Shown piece after piece: positions 9,758 through 19,291 of a stretch of 64,000 nucleotides of DNA; position 1 is the first letter of the stretch; each line of letters begins with the position of its first letter. The notes under the pieces are model-generated. The model ran no database searches. It saw only the letters and a list, made by a program, of their open reading frames with translations, and was not told the DNA's origin. Origin of the DNA: Alkanindiges illinoisensis (GTDB taxonomy: Bacteria; Pseudomonadota; Gammaproteobacteria; Pseudomonadales; Moraxellaceae). Location: contig NZ_SNTY01000008.1 in assembly GCF_004377485.1 (NCBI RefSeq), positions 1-64,000 of the forward strand. Direction: 5' to 3'. The position numbers and the translations under genes were made by a program.

Positions 9758-11137
9758 TTAAACGTTAATGCTGGCAGGATGTTCCATAAAGCGGGTCAAG
9801 TGTTCAAACGTCTGGATTTCTTCTTCCAGCAGCGCCAGTAGGCTTTGCACCCGTGGCAACACATGACGGCAAGCCGTAATGCCCACTTCCAGTTTGTCCA
9901 TATAGCTGGTCAGGGTAATATTTAGCGCCTGACCATCCATTAGTACCGAAGCAGGGTAGAGTGCATCCAGTTGTGCGCCATTCCAGTACAGTGGCTCACG
10001 TGGCCCCGGTACATTGGAAATCACCAGATTAAAGGCTTGATGACGCGGCAATGCCCCTGAAAGCAGGTTCAGGCCAGCCGTAGAATATACCAGACCACTA
10101 TAACTTAGAATCTCACTAGGTTTCATGCGGCCAAAACGGTTTTTGGCATTTAAAACACTACGCTTGATAATTTCCAGACGCTCCAGTGGGTCGCCTTTGT
10201 GCGTGCCTAGATTGGCCAAAATCATGGAAATCTGGTTACCGCTATGGCTGTCATCGGTACGCAGCGAAATGGGCACCATAGCAATCAGTGGTTTTTTGGG
10301 CAGGGCACGCTGGGCAATCAGATAGGAACGCAACGCACCCGAGCATACGGCCAGCACAACATCATTAATGGTCACACCCAGTTTTTTGGCCACATTGCGG
10401 AAACGCGCCAGATCATAAGACTGGGCAGCAAAACGGCGCGACGCACTAATGGGCTGATTAATGATACATTGCGGTGCCTGAAAGGTAGATACATAATCTG
10501 GATTTTTGCCCATTTCCTTAAAGACGGTATTGATCAGCTCACGGCTAAGGTTGGGTACGGTCTGGATTTGTTCGGTCAGGACACGCACCAGCTTGGCTGT
10601 CTTGCTCAGTGGATTTGCAGTAGGACGCTTGAGTTTATTGTTCTTCACTGCCCATGGTGGAACAATACTGTTCTCGGTGGGAGAGTGTGACAGGGATTTC
10701 TCCAGCAGGCGCATACCGGCAACCCCATCAACCATGGCATGGTGCATCTTGAAGAACATGGCAAAGCGGTTGCCTTCAATCCCTTCAATAATATGACATT
10801 CCCAGAGTGGCTTGGCGCGGTCAATCAGGGCACTATGTTCCTGTGACACATAAATCAGCAGTTCACGGATACGGCCCGGGCGTGGCAGCGAGATATGCCG
10901 AAAATGCTGGTCAAGGTCAAATTCTTCATCTTCGCCCCAGAAGATACCATTTAATACCTGATTAAATGGCGCTACCGGAACTGCCCGGGAATTACGGATA
11001 TCTTCCACCAGTTGATGCACAAAATCTGCCGGTGCATTTTCGGGAAGTTTAAATAGGAACAATCCACCAACATGCATGGGCTGCTGACGTTTTTCCAGTG
11101 ATAAGAAAATAAAGTCGATAGGACTAAGCGGACGCAT
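9758..11137 (-). CDS. atfA: wax ester synthase / diacylglycerol acyltransferase
   Basis: WS/DGAT condenses acyl-CoA with fatty alcohols or diacylglycerol to make storage wax esters and triacylglycerol at the membrane and lipid-droplet surface. I start at ATG 11137 because GGAGAGG lies just before it and the protein then begins MRPLSPIDFIFLSLEKRQQP, as in Acinetobacter AtfA; the longer in-frame extension to 11269 has no family match. The 459-aa product has the catalytic HHAMVDG at residues 132-138 and the conserved PLYWNGA, NLVISNVPGPREP and NDVVLAVCSGALR blocks. Similarity to AtfA, as I remember it, runs the full length. It is monocistronic. It supports a lipid-storing lifestyle together with the FadL, FadH and SCP2 genes nearby. 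Confidence 0.96.
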   Translation of the reverse strand: MRPLSPIDFIFLSLEKRQQPMHVGGLFLFKLPENAPADFVHQLVEDIRNSRAVPVAPFNQVLNGIFWGEDEEFDLDQHFRHISLPRPGRIRELLIYVSQEHSALIDRAKPLWECHIIEGIEGNRFAMFFKMHHAMVDGVAGMRLLEKSLSHSPTENSIVPPWAVKNNKLKRPTANPLSKTAKLVRVLTEQIQTVPNLSRELINTVFKEMGKNPDYVSTFQAPQCIINQPISASRRFAAQSYDLARFRNVAKKLGVTINDVVLAVCSGALRSYLIAQRALPKKPLIAMVPISLRTDDSHSGNQISMILANLGTHKGDPLERLEIIKRSVLNAKNRFGRMKPSEILSYSGLVYSTAGLNLLSGALPRHQAFNLVISNVPGPREPLYWNGAQLDALYPASVLMDGQALNITLTSYMDKLEVGITACRHVLPRVQSLLALLEEEIQTFEHLTRFMEHPASINV

Positions 11138-11514
11138 GTTAAACCTCTCCAAAAAACCTAGCTTATTATTAAATTCAACCTGTACAGGGATATCACACGA
11201 TGTGAATAGCGAACATCTAAATAATGTAAGACAATTTAAGCATTGTAGCATGATATAGGAACTAAGCATGAGCTATGCCAAGAAAAGTAGATGACTAGCA
11301 ATTGCATTGTTTTTCAAGCAGCTATCTATTAGAAATATTTTTAAGTGAAATATTAAAATACAGTTTTACTTAAGTGAGGCTTTAATTGTCAGACAATATA
11401 ATCGGGTTTTCTGTGATAAGAACTACAAAAAATAGCTAAAAATAATGCCCTGTTCCTTATGAAAGCAGGGCATGAGCAGTTCATTTACTCAACGGCTTGT
11501 ACCGTTGGCGGCTA
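11138..11514. other. non-coding region between cysH and atfA
   Basis: This AT-rich gap contains the cysH terminator hairpin (11445-11473) and presumably the atfA promoter nearer 11138-11300. I see no convincing -35/-10 pair, RNA gene or small coding frame. Confidence 0.5.
11445..11473 (-). terminator. terminator after cysH
   Basis: Eight-bp arms ATGCCCTG (11445-11452) and CAGGGCAT (11466-11473). Read on the minus strand, the stem is followed by TATTTTTAGC. Confidence 0.65.
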
Positions 11515-12249
11515 TCAGGACTGGATATTTCCGGCATGCAGGCCACACTCTTTCTTGGTATCTTCTTCCCACCACCAGCGGCCTTCACGTTCATGCTGGT
11601 TGGGCAAAATGGGCTTGGTGCAAGGTTCACAACCAATCGAAACAAAGCCTTTTTCATGCAGCGGATTATAGGGAATTTCCATCATGCGGATGTAGTTCCA
11701 TACATCGCTACTGCTCCAGTTGGCCAGCGGATTATACTTGATCAGCTCACGGCCGGGGCCTGCCATACCGGGATCAGCCTGAATCACGGGAATGGCGGTG
11801 CGGGTGCCCGGGCTTTGATCCTTGCGCTGGCCTGTAATCCAGCCATCCAGCCCTGCCAGTTTCTTACGCAGCGGCTGTACCTTGCGAATTCCACAGCACT
11901 CCTTGTGATCATCCACATAAAAGCTAAACAGTCCCTTTTCATTTACCATGGCCTGTACCGCCTCAGGCTCAGGAAAACAGATTTCAATTTTGATGCCGTA
12001 ATGCTTGCGCACGGTTTCAATAAACTGGTAAGTTTCACGATGCAGACGACCTGTGTCCAGACTAAACACCCGAAATGGTTTGCCAATCCGTGATGCCATG
12101 TCAATCAGCACCACATCTTCAGCGCCACTAAAGGAAATGGCAATTTCACCGGGCTGGTTTAGCGCCAGTTCAAGAATTTCACGTGGTGAACGATCGGCAT
12201 AGACCTGGGCCAAGGCTTCAGTTTCGTTAATAGTGGGAATAACAGTCAT
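11515..12249 (-). CDS. cysH: adenylyl-sulfate (APS) reductase, assimilatory
   Basis: CysH reduces activated sulfate to sulfite in cysteine biosynthesis. The 244-aa product, started at ATG 12249 where AGGAG is well placed, has the PP-loop [12 protein letters not shown] near residue 39, the [4Fe-4S] cysteines C118-C119 and C207/C210 (CEPC), and the catalytic cysteine C235 in KKECGLH. The double Cys plus CxxC set marks the APS-type enzyme rather than the PAPS-type enzyme of enteric bacteria, so a separate APS kinase step is not needed. The gene stands alone and is divergent from thrH. Confidence 0.94.
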   Translation of the reverse strand: MTVIPTINETEALAQVYADRSPREILELALNQPGEIAISFSGAEDVVLIDMASRIGKPFRVFSLDTGRLHRETYQFIETVRKHYGIKIEICFPEPEAVQAMVNEKGLFSFYVDDHKECCGIRKVQPLRKKLAGLDGWITGQRKDQSPGTRTAIPVIQADPGMAGPGRELIKYNPLANWSSSDVWNYIRMMEIPYNPLHEKGFVSIGCEPCTKPILPNQHEREGRWWWEEDTKKECGLHAGNIQS

Positions 12250-12520
12250 GAGAACTCCTGGCAAAATGGCGGAACAGAACCGGCTGGGATACCAACAGGC
12301 CTGTAAAACATTAACTGTTCAGGCAAAACGGTGGAAGGGCAAGCGCTCAATTATAAAGTAAAGTGCCCTTATTTTTTAGTAGCTCAACGCTCTAGATAAA
12401 AATAAAACCAGCAAAACAAAAGCGCAGCTACATTAGCACTCGACCAAATACAAAAACCCATGTACAGTTGCGACGCATAAATCTGGCTTAGTTAAATATT
12501 TTTTAAGATTTGGAGTCATC

Positions 12521-13138
12521 ATGGAACTGGTCTGTTTGGATTTGGAAGGGGTTTTAGTACCTGAAATCTGGATTAATTTTGCCAAGAAAACCGGCATTAA
12601 GGCGCTAGAAGCGACTACCCGTGATATTCCAGACTATGACGTATTGATGACCCAGCGCCTAAATATCCTGCGTGAACATAATCTGGGTCTGCCAGACATT
12701 CAGGAAGTGATTGCTGACATGGGTCCACTACCGGGTGCCAAGGAATTTGTAGAATGGGTACGTACCCATTTTCAGTTAATTATTTTATCTGATACGTTTT
12801 ATGAGTTTGCCCATCCATTGATGCAACAGTTGGGCTGGCCCACCATTTTCTGTCACAAGCTGGAAGTGGACGACAAAGGCATGATCACCAATTATAAACT
12901 GCGTCAGCCTGACCAAAAGCGTGAAGCCGTTAAAGCCTTGCATCAGCTAAATTTCCGTGTGATTGCAGCAGGTGATTCTTACAACGATACCACCATGCTG
13001 GGTGAAGCCGATCATGGTTTCCTGTTTGACGCACCTGCCAATGTAATTGCCGAGTTTCCGCAGTTTCCCGCCATTCATGGTTATGATGCCTTAAAAGAAG
13101 CCATCCGCGCTGTATCCCAGCGTAATATTCCGGCTTAA
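12521..13138 (+). CDS. thrH: bifunctional phosphoserine phosphatase / homoserine phosphotransferase
   Basis: ThrH is a HAD-superfamily enzyme that dephosphorylates phosphoserine and can transfer the phosphate to homoserine for threonine synthesis. The 205-aa sequence starts MELVCLDLEGVLVPE, where D7 is the expected nucleophile and the second acidic residue is Glu (E9) as in Pseudomonas ThrH. Other HAD motifs are LSDTFYEF (motif II) and AAGDSYNDTTML (motif III/IV), and the conserved TTRDIPDYDVLM stretch is also present. GGAG lies six bases before the ATG. A strong terminator follows. Confidence 0.95.
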   Translation: MELVCLDLEGVLVPEIWINFAKKTGIKALEATTRDIPDYDVLMTQRLNILREHNLGLPDIQEVIADMGPLPGAKEFVEWVRTHFQLIILSDTFYEFAHPLMQQLGWPTIFCHKLEVDDKGMITNYKLRQPDQKREAVKALHQLNFRVIAAGDSYNDTTMLGEADHGFLFDAPANVIAEFPQFPAIHGYDALKEAIRAVSQRNIPA

Positions 13139-13213
13139 CCAATATAAGTGCAAAGTTCTGGTATAGACTGCTGAAATCAGAAAAGCAGGCAATAAGTAGA
13201 AAAGCACCCAATA

Positions 13214-13243
13214 AAAAAAGGGCGAATCGATCGCCCTTTTTTA
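13214..13243. terminator. bidirectional terminator between thrH and the FadL-type gene
   Basis: A-run, GGGCGA stem paired with TCGCCC (13221-13237) and T-run to 13243. It serves thrH on the plus strand and the convergent gene on the minus strand. Confidence 0.88.
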
Positions 13244-13276
13244 TACACTTTAATTTTACATTTAAATCATGAAAAA

Positions 13277-14752
13277 TTAGAAGCGATAGCCCAGTTTCAG
13301 GCCATAAGCAAGTGCATGGTTGCCTTCAAAATCGCCTACAATAGTACCGCTACTAATCTTGGCATCAGCATCACCCAACCAGAAGTATTTCACCCCACCA
13401 GACAACTCAACTTTTGGGGTAGGACTGTAGCGTACACCTAAGCCTACATTCCAGTAACCTTCTGTCGGCCCAAGGGTAGTTACCGGGTTACCAGCACCAG
13501 AGTCCCAGCCTACAGACACATTACCTGCCCATTGATCGTTAACCTTACGGCCTACACCAACGTTAGCAGACCACTGGTCATCAGTGTAGTCAACCAGGTT
13601 TAATCCACTCGTTGCTGTAGCAAACAATGGTGGCTGTACACTAAATTCTGACCATTCCACCCAGCGCACATTCGCAAAGGCAACAGTATTAGCCATAATC
13701 CCTGTTTGGAAATCCAGATTAACGGATTGCGGGGTAGTTACTTTGGTACGGGTATCAGCAGTAGCAGGAAGTGCAGAAGGTGCTGCTAAGGAAGTTAAAG
13801 CACCTTGAGCTGTAGCCAAACGGGTTTGCTGGGCTGTTAGCTGAGCTTGTTGAGCTGTTAGCTGAGCTTGCTGACCAAGAAGAGTTGTATTTCCTGGGTT
13901 AGCTTGTAGTGCTGTATTAACCTGTGCCAAGCCAGCATTGACAGAATTTAATCCATTTGTAATAGCGGTTAAGGTTGCCCCAAGCTGAGAAGGATTCACA
14001 CCAGCATCAGTAAGGCTTTGATTAATACCAGAAACAATTCCTCTAGCTGCATTACCCAGCGGTAAAGTTTCACGTGAACTGCCTTCATGTTCAATGTCTG
14101 AACGGTATGTAATAGAGGCTTTTAGGGCAATCTCAGGAACTTCATAAGCAGCACCCGCAATCCAGCCAAATGCACTGTCTTCGTCAATATTAATATCATA
14201 ACCACTTAACGGGCCATAGGATGCGCCGCGTAGATTCACCTTGCCTTCAACTTCCTGATAAACCAGACCACCATACAAGGTAAAGTTGGTCATTGGCTTA
14301 AAACCAAAAAGGCTGGTGATATTACGGGTGTCCACATCAACATGTGTTGAACCACTAATACCAAGAGTAGAGTTTAGTGGAGCATTTGGACCAAAAGTGC
14401 TTGTCGCAAAAGCCTGGTTTGGTTGAGCGACAAAATTATTATTTCCTTTATAGGTTGCCGCTGCACCAAAAGGTTCGTCATATAATAAGCCAAATGAAAA
14501 GTAGTCAGTAGGCTGTACTTTAAGAGCAGCATTCCAAAAATTATAAGTGTCGGCCATATCATTAACTGGGTTACCACTTGTATCTTTACCATCTACGGTC
14601 GGTTGTAGAGAAGAGATACCAATTTCTGCATAATTACCTGGTTGCAAGAAGGCAGCAACCGACTGGCCAGAGCGGTCAAGGGCAGCAGCAAATACAGTTG
14701 AAACTGGCACAATCGTGAGTGCGATAGCGGCGGCGAGGGACTTCATTTTCAT
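13277..14752 (-). CDS. FadL/OmpP1/TodX-family outer-membrane transport protein with a helical insertion
   Basis: FadL-type proteins are 14-stranded outer-membrane channels for long-chain fatty acids or other hydrophobic compounds. I use ATG 14752 (GGAAAG upstream), which gives a 491-aa precursor with a signal peptide ending near VFA-AALDRSGQS at residues 22-31. Family features are the N-terminal hatch with QSVAAFLQPGNYAEIGIS, SFGLLYDEPFGA, the conserved ITYRSDIEHE stretch and the C-terminal GVKYFWLGDA...YGLKLGYRF ending in Phe, as expected for a barrel. Between about residues 235 and 325 lies an Ala/Gln/Leu-rich segment with QAQLTAQ repeats, predicted helical and probably in a loop. The gene is convergent with thrH and divergent from fadH. 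Substrate cannot be read from sequence; fatty acids or hydrocarbons are likely. Confidence 0.9.
   Translation of the reverse strand: MKMKSLAAAIALTIVPVSTVFAAALDRSGQSVAAFLQPGNYAEIGISSLQPTVDGKDTSGNPVNDMADTYNFWNAALKVQPTDYFSFGLLYDEPFGAAATYKGNNNFVAQPNQAFATSTFGPNAPLNSTLGISGSTHVDVDTRNITSLFGFKPMTNFTLYGGLVYQEVEGKVNLRGASYGPLSGYDINIDEDSAFGWIAGAAYEVPEIALKASITYRSDIEHEGSSRETLPLGNAARGIVSGINQSLTDAGVNPSQLGATLTAITNGLNSVNAGLAQVNTALQANPGNTTLLGQQAQLTAQQAQLTAQQTRLATAQGALTSLAAPSALPATADTRTKVTTPQSVNLDFQTGIMANTVAFANVRWVEWSEFSVQPPLFATATSGLNLVDYTDDQWSANVGVGRKVNDQWAGNVSVGWDSGAGNPVTTLGPTEGYWNVGLGVRYSPTPKVELSGGVKYFWLGDADAKISSGTIVGDFEGNHALAYGLKLGYRF
13832..13873 (-). repeat. two 21-bp tandem repeats inside the FadL-type gene
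   Basis: 13832-13852 and 13853-13873 are near-identical 21-bp units. They encode two copies of a seven-residue QAQLTAQ-like repeat in the helical insertion. Confidence 0.75.
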
Positions 14753-15207
14753 TGGTCGTCTTTCCATGATGAATAAAAGGGTAGAAAATGCACATTGAGA
14801 AAATATAGAAACATTTTCAATGCGAAGTGTATAATAATTGTGGTAGAACAACCACCAAACTTTAGCTTTAAAAGTGAATTGAAAATTAAGGAAAGTGCTG
14901 ATAGCTCAATTATTGACACATTCTAATCTTAACTGCTCTACAGAGACTATTTACTAAGAATAAATAAAAATTGTACATTTCGATATCGAATGTTAGCCAA
15001 GGCATTATAAGGATCAAAAGAAAACCTTCTTAAAGAATAGGTCAAATTTACACAACAGTATTGACCATTAGGTCACTGACAGTAAGCCTGTATTTTATTA
15101 AAATCTACTCATTTGATGTGTTACGGGTTATTGACCTGTTGCTTGCGCTTATTGATGAAAAATAAATAGGTGCTACTGCTTTTTCCTATTGCATGAGAGA
15201 TTGCTTG
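14753..15207. promoter_or_regulatory. divergent FadL-type gene / fadH regulatory region
   Basis: This 455-base region separates two divergent lipid genes. It contains AGGTCAA at 15039-15045, the inverted repeat TGACC-N4-GGTCA at 15062-15075 and TTGACCT at 15131-15137, three sites sharing the same half-site. They may bind a repressor of fatty-acid genes, but I cannot name it. The rest is AT-rich with no gene seen. Confidence 0.4.
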
Positions 15208-17238
15208 ATGACGCCATATTCGCATTTGCTAGAACCGCTAAATCTCGGGTTTACCCAGCTTAAAAATCGTGTGGTCATGGGCTCAATGCACATTGGTCTG
15301 GAAGATCGTTTCTATAATTATCCCAAACTGGCGGCCTACTTTGCTGAACGTGCCAAGGGCGGGGTAGGCCTGATGATTACAGGCGGAATCTCACCTAATC
15401 GTCAGGGCTGGTTATTACCGGCTGGTGGCACCATGAATACGTTGGCTGATGCCATTAATCACCGGTTGGTCACGCATGCAGTTCACCGGCATGGTGGCAA
15501 AATCCTGATGCAGATTTTGCATTCGGGACGTTATGGCTATCAGCCGTTTGTGGTGTCGTCCAGCCCCATTAAATCACCCATTTCCATGTTCAAGCCACGT
15601 GCGCTTTCAGATAAGGAAATCTGGTCTACCATTAGTGATTTTGCCCGTTGTGCCAAGCTTGCCAAATATGCAGGTTATGACGGGGTTGAGATTATGGGCT
15701 CGGAAGGCTATCTGTTAAACCAGTTTCTAAGCACCCATGTTAATCAGCGTACTGATCGCTGGGGCGGCCCTATTGAAAACCGCATGCGTATTGCTGTCGA
15801 AATTGTAAAAGCAATCCGTAAGGCCGTAGGTGACAAGTTTATTATTTCATTTCGCCTGTCCATGCTGGATCTGGTGCATAACGGTAATACCATGGCAGAA
15901 GTCATTACGGTTGCCAAGGCGCTGGAACAGGCTGGTATTACCTTGCTGAATACTGGCATTGGCTGGCATGAGGCCCGTATTCCTACCATTGTAACCTCAG
16001 TACCGCGTGCTGCTTTTGCCAACGTTACGGCTGAAGTTAAAAAGCATGTGTCTGTCCCGGTTATTGCGTCCAACCGCATTAATATGCCACAAACTGCCGA
16101 GGCCATTCTGGCAGAAGGCAAGGCTGACCTGATTCAAATGGCACGTCCGTTGCTGGCTGATCCGGAATGGGTCAACAAGGTGGCCACCAACCGGATTGAT
16201 GAAATTAATACCTGTATTGCCTGTAATCAGGCCTGTCTGGATCATGCCTTTGAAAACAAGCGCGGTACTTGTCTGGTTAACCCGCGCGCAGGCTATGAAA
16301 CCGAGCTTGTGTATGTCAAAACCCGTAAGCCCCGCCGTATTGCAGTGGTGGGTGGGGGTGTGGCAGGCATGACTGCTGCGACGGTTGCTGCCGGACGCGG
16401 TCATCAGGTTACCTTGTTTGAAGCCAATACTGATGTGGGCGGGCAGTTTAATCTGGCCAAGGTGATTCCGGGTAAGGAAGAGTTTCATGAAACCATCCGT
16501 TATTACAAAACCATGCTCAAGAAAAATGGAGTGGAAGTACGGCTGGGCACCCGGGTGAATCGTGAGCAACTGGAACGTGAAGGCTATGATGATGTGGTGA
16601 TTGCCACTGGCATTGCACCGCGTGCCTTAAAGCTGGCCGGGGCAGAGCTACCCAATGTGCTGACTTATCCGGAAGTACTGCGAGGAGCACCCGTAGGGCA
16701 GCGGGTTGCAGTCATTGGTGCGGGTGGTATTGGGTTTGATGTCAGTGAATACCTGCTGCATAACCCAGCTATTCCACAGCCGCAGCCATTGGCTGACTGG
16801 CAGCGCGAATGGGGACTTGATCCTCAGCCCAATTATAATACAGAGGGCGGTACAGTAAGACCTGAGGTACATCCGCCATATCGCCAGATTTACCTGTTGC
16901 AGCGCAAATCCACGCCCGTTGGTGCAGGACTGGGTAAAACCTCAGGCTGGGTGCATCGGGCACAGCTTAAAAAGCATGGTGTGCGCATGTTGCGTAGCGT
17001 GAATTATAATGCCATCACCCCAGAAGGCCTGTGGATTACCGTAGATGGCCAGTCACAATTGCTGCGTGTCGATACGATTGTAGTGTGTGCCGGGCAGGAG
17101 TCTGTGCGAGAGCTAATGCCAGCAGAAGGTGAGCAACTGGGCGCACGCTACCATTTGATTGGTGGTGCATCGCTGGCTGCCGAGCTGGATGCCAAGCGGG
17201 CAATTCGGGAAGGCGCCGAGCTGGCCGCCCGACTGTAG
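15208..17238 (+). CDS. fadH: NADPH-dependent 2,4-dienoyl-CoA reductase
   Basis: FadH reduces 2,4-dienoyl-CoA during beta-oxidation of polyunsaturated fatty acids. I start at ATG 15208 (MTPYSHLLEPLNLGF), which aligns with the E. coli start; an ATG 15 bases earlier is possible. The 676-aa protein has an Old Yellow Enzyme-type FMN barrel (KNRVVMGSMHIGLED, residues about 19-33), iron-sulfur cysteines CIACNQACLD followed by CLVNPRAG, an FAD-binding VVGGGVAGMTAA motif and a second dinucleotide fold VIGAGGIGFDVSEYLL for NADPH. All expected cofactor motifs are present. A strong terminator follows at 17264-17295. Confidence 0.95.
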   Translation: MTPYSHLLEPLNLGFTQLKNRVVMGSMHIGLEDRFYNYPKLAAYFAERAKGGVGLMITGGISPNRQGWLLPAGGTMNTLADAINHRLVTHAVHRHGGKILMQILHSGRYGYQPFVVSSSPIKSPISMFKPRALSDKEIWSTISDFARCAKLAKYAGYDGVEIMGSEGYLLNQFLSTHVNQRTDRWGGPIENRMRIAVEIVKAIRKAVGDKFIISFRLSMLDLVHNGNTMAEVITVAKALEQAGITLLNTGIGWHEARIPTIVTSVPRAAFANVTAEVKKHVSVPVIASNRINMPQTAEAILAEGKADLIQMARPLLADPEWVNKVATNRIDEINTCIACNQACLDHAFENKRGTCLVNPRAGYETELVYVKTRKPRRIAVVGGGVAGMTAATVAAGRGHQVTLFEANTDVGGQFNLAKVIPGKEEFHETIRYYKTMLKKNGVEVRLGTRVNREQLEREGYDDVVIATGIAPRALKLAGAELPNVLTYPEVLRGAPVGQRVAVIGAGGIGFDVSEYLLHNPAIPQPQPLADWQREWGLDPQPNYNTEGGTVRPEVHPPYRQIYLLQRKSTPVGAGLGKTSGWVHRAQLKKHGVRMLRSVNYNAITPEGLWITVDGQSQLLRVDTIVVCAGQESVRELMPAEGEQLGARYHLIGGASLAAELDAKRAIREGAELAARL

Positions 17239-17263
17239 AAATTAATGACAATTCACTGGTTAT

Positions 17264-17295
17264 AAAAAAGCCCTGAATCATTCAGGGCTTTTTTG
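17264..17295. terminator. bidirectional terminator between fadH and htpX
   Basis: AGCCCTGA paired with TCAGGGCT (17269-17289) between an A-run and a T-run. Confidence 0.88.
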
Positions 17296-17336
17296 TAGTT
17301 TGGATTTCAAAAGTACGACATTGAGCAGGCTAAGCC

Positions 17337-18233
17337 TTAATGCATATTTAACTGTTGCAAGGCAGCCACGCGCTGTTCAATGGTTGGATGACTATGGAAC
17401 AAGGCGGCAATACTAAAACCTTGTTCTTTACCTTCATTAATGGCAAAGGCTTTCATTTCCTGTGGCATTTGATCAGGTAGCTCATTCTCGGCACGCAAGC
17501 GCAGCAGGGCAGAAATCATCGCATCCTTACCAGCAAGGCGGGCGCCCGCTTCATCAGCCCGGAATTCGCGCATCCGTGAAAACCACATCACAATGGCTGA
17601 GGCCAGAATACCCAGTACAATGTCCATAATGATGCTGGTGATAAAGTAACCCATGCCCGGACTATCGCTTTCATTCTTGAAAATGGCACGATCCACAAAA
17701 TTACCAATGATCCGCGCAAAGAACATCACAAAGGTATTGACCACACCTTGTACCAGTGCCAGCGTGACCATATCGCCATTGGCAACGTGACCAATTTCAT
17801 GCGCCAGCACAGCACGCAGCTCGTCCTTATTCATGCGCTCCAGCAAACCGGTAGATACTGACACCAGTGCATCGTTTTTATTCCAGCCTGTGGCAAACGC
17901 ATTGGATTGATAACTTGGAAAAATCCCCACTTCTGGCATCTTAATGCCTGCACGACTGGATAACTCAGCCACAGTACTCACCAGCCATTGTTCTGCCGGA
18001 TTTTGTGGTGTTTCAATGATCTCGGTGCCTGTGGTTTTCTTGGCAATAAACTTGGACATAAATAGCGAGATCATTGATCCCACCATACCAAACACAAAAC
18101 AGATCACCAACAGGTTAGTGTAGTTCAGGCCACCGGGACCATGAGTTGAGCCAACGCCCAGTACAGACAGGATAATACCAACAACTACCAGTACCGCGAG
18201 GTTGGTCAGCAAAAACAAACCAATCCGCATCAT
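17337..18233 (-). CDS. htpX: membrane zinc metalloprotease HtpX
   Basis: HtpX is an inner-membrane M48 metalloprotease that degrades misfolded membrane proteins. The product has two N-terminal membrane helices (about residues 4-25 and 38-57), the zinc motif HEIGH in [14 protein letters not shown], a further pair of membrane helices around 155-195, and the third-ligand region [12 protein letters not shown]. The C-terminus [13 protein letters not shown] is typical. I choose ATG 18233 because AGAGGA is eight bases upstream; ATG 18239 and 18230 are alternatives. Length about 298 aa, normal for the family. Confidence 0.94.
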   Translation of the reverse strand: MMRIGLFLLTNLAVLVVVGIILSVLGVGSTHGPGGLNYTNLLVICFVFGMVGSMISLFMSKFIAKKTTGTEIIETPQNPAEQWLVSTVAELSSRAGIKMPEVGIFPSYQSNAFATGWNKNDALVSVSTGLLERMNKDELRAVLAHEIGHVANGDMVTLALVQGVVNTFVMFFARIIGNFVDRAIFKNESDSPGMGYFITSIIMDIVLGILASAIVMWFSRMREFRADEAGARLAGKDAMISALLRLRAENELPDQMPQEMKAFAINEGKEQGFSIAALFHSHPTIEQRVAALQQLNMH

Positions 18234-18390
18234 GTACATATTCCTCTTAAAATAATAGGTAAAAAAATGATCTTATCAGGCTGAAAAGCCTTGATCATGA
18301 TGTAGATAAAGTAGAGCTTTATAGGACTTTTTCAATAGCTCAAAGGGCAGTAGGGGCAAAATGAAGTGAGTTTTTATAATAAATTAAGAT

Positions 18391-18422
18391 GGGTTTAAGG
18401 CTATTGCTGCTGCCATAAACCC
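18391..18422 (-). terminator. terminator after the lytic transglycosylase gene
   Basis: GGGTTTA (18391-18397) pairs with TAAACCC (18416-18422) with an inner GGC/GCC pair. The minus strand is T-rich after the stem. Confidence 0.55.
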
Positions 18423-18433
18423 GAATCAAGGCA

Positions 18434-19291
18434 TTAATAGGTTTCAATATTAGAGGCGGTATAAACGCCATCCACGGCATACACCTTTACCGGTGCCCGT
18501 GATATCACATTGGAGCTACTGCTGACCGCACTGACTGGGGCAACCTGCTGGGCTTGTGCCAGCGTATTATACGAGGCGCTCATGGCTGAGGCAGACATGG
18601 GTGTGGTACTGATATTCCCGGCGTACAGATTTTTGTAGCGGCTCATCACCCGGCGCACATAATCCTGGGTTTCGCGGAAGGGCGGAATACCACGGTATTT
18701 GTCCACATTGCCTTCGCCTGCATTATAGGCTGCTAATGCCAGCTCGGTATTATAGTTAAAGCGCTTGAGCAAAAAGCTCAGGTATTGGGCAGCACCCAAG
18801 ACATTTTGAGCCGGATCATAGGCATTGCTTACGGCAAAGCGGCGTGCGGTGGCGGGCATCAGTTGCATCAAGCCCTGTGCGCCAACGGGTGAACGTGCAT
18901 TGGGATTAAAACCGGATTCAGTATGCATGACGGCTTTAATTAAGCCAGAATCCACCTGATGGGTGCTTGCAGCCTGAGCAATAATACCATCGTACAGATT
19001 TTTATTCTTGCTATAGCTGGGTAGCACTGCAGATTCACTGCCGCCCCAGTTCCGGTAACTATGGACATTGGTGTCGGGATAATAAGTGACTTTTACCTTG
19101 GTATTGTATTCGCCAAAGCTTTTATCACCCCGAACATTGGTGAGTAGGGTATCACCATTCTTGTTTTTGTAGACATAAAGGTTGCCTGCCTGTGCAGGAA
19201 CAGTAGACAATAGAGCAATGCTACTTATTAAAGAGAGTAGTAAAGATCTTTTAGAGTGAAAAAACGCAGTTAAAGTCGGCTGAACTTGCAT
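18434..19291 (-). CDS. lytic transglycosylase with N-terminal DUF4124-like segment
   Basis: Lytic transglycosylases cleave peptidoglycan to give 1,6-anhydro ends. I start at ATG 19291; a TTG 45 bases earlier is in frame. The 285-aa precursor has a signal peptide (LLLSLISSIALLSTVPAQA), then NLYVYKNKNGDTLLTNV, like the DUF4124 module often placed before SLT domains. The SLT domain follows: catalytic Glu in MHTESGFNPNARSPVGAQG, then MQLMPATARRF and ALAAYNAGEGNVDKY. The tail is Ser/Ala/Val-rich and of low complexity. It is likely periplasmic. The upstream gene ttcA is divergent; htpX is downstream on the same strand but after a terminator. Confidence 0.9.
   Translation of the reverse strand: MQVQPTLTAFFHSKRSLLLSLISSIALLSTVPAQAGNLYVYKNKNGDTLLTNVRGDKSFGEYNTKVKVTYYPDTNVHSYRNWGGSESAVLPSYSKNKNLYDGIIAQAASTHQVDSGLIKAVMHTESGFNPNARSPVGAQGLMQLMPATARRFAVSNAYDPAQNVLGAAQYLSFLLKRFNYNTELALAAYNAGEGNVDKYRGIPPFRETQDYVRRVMSRYKNLYAGNISTTPMSASAMSASYNTLAQAQQVAPVSAVSSSSNVISRAPVKVYAVDGVYTASNIETY

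Noticed and set aside
11138-11269. N-terminal extension of the wax ester synthase to 11269
   Set aside because: The longer frame has no family match, and the good ribosome binding site and AtfA-like start are at 11137.
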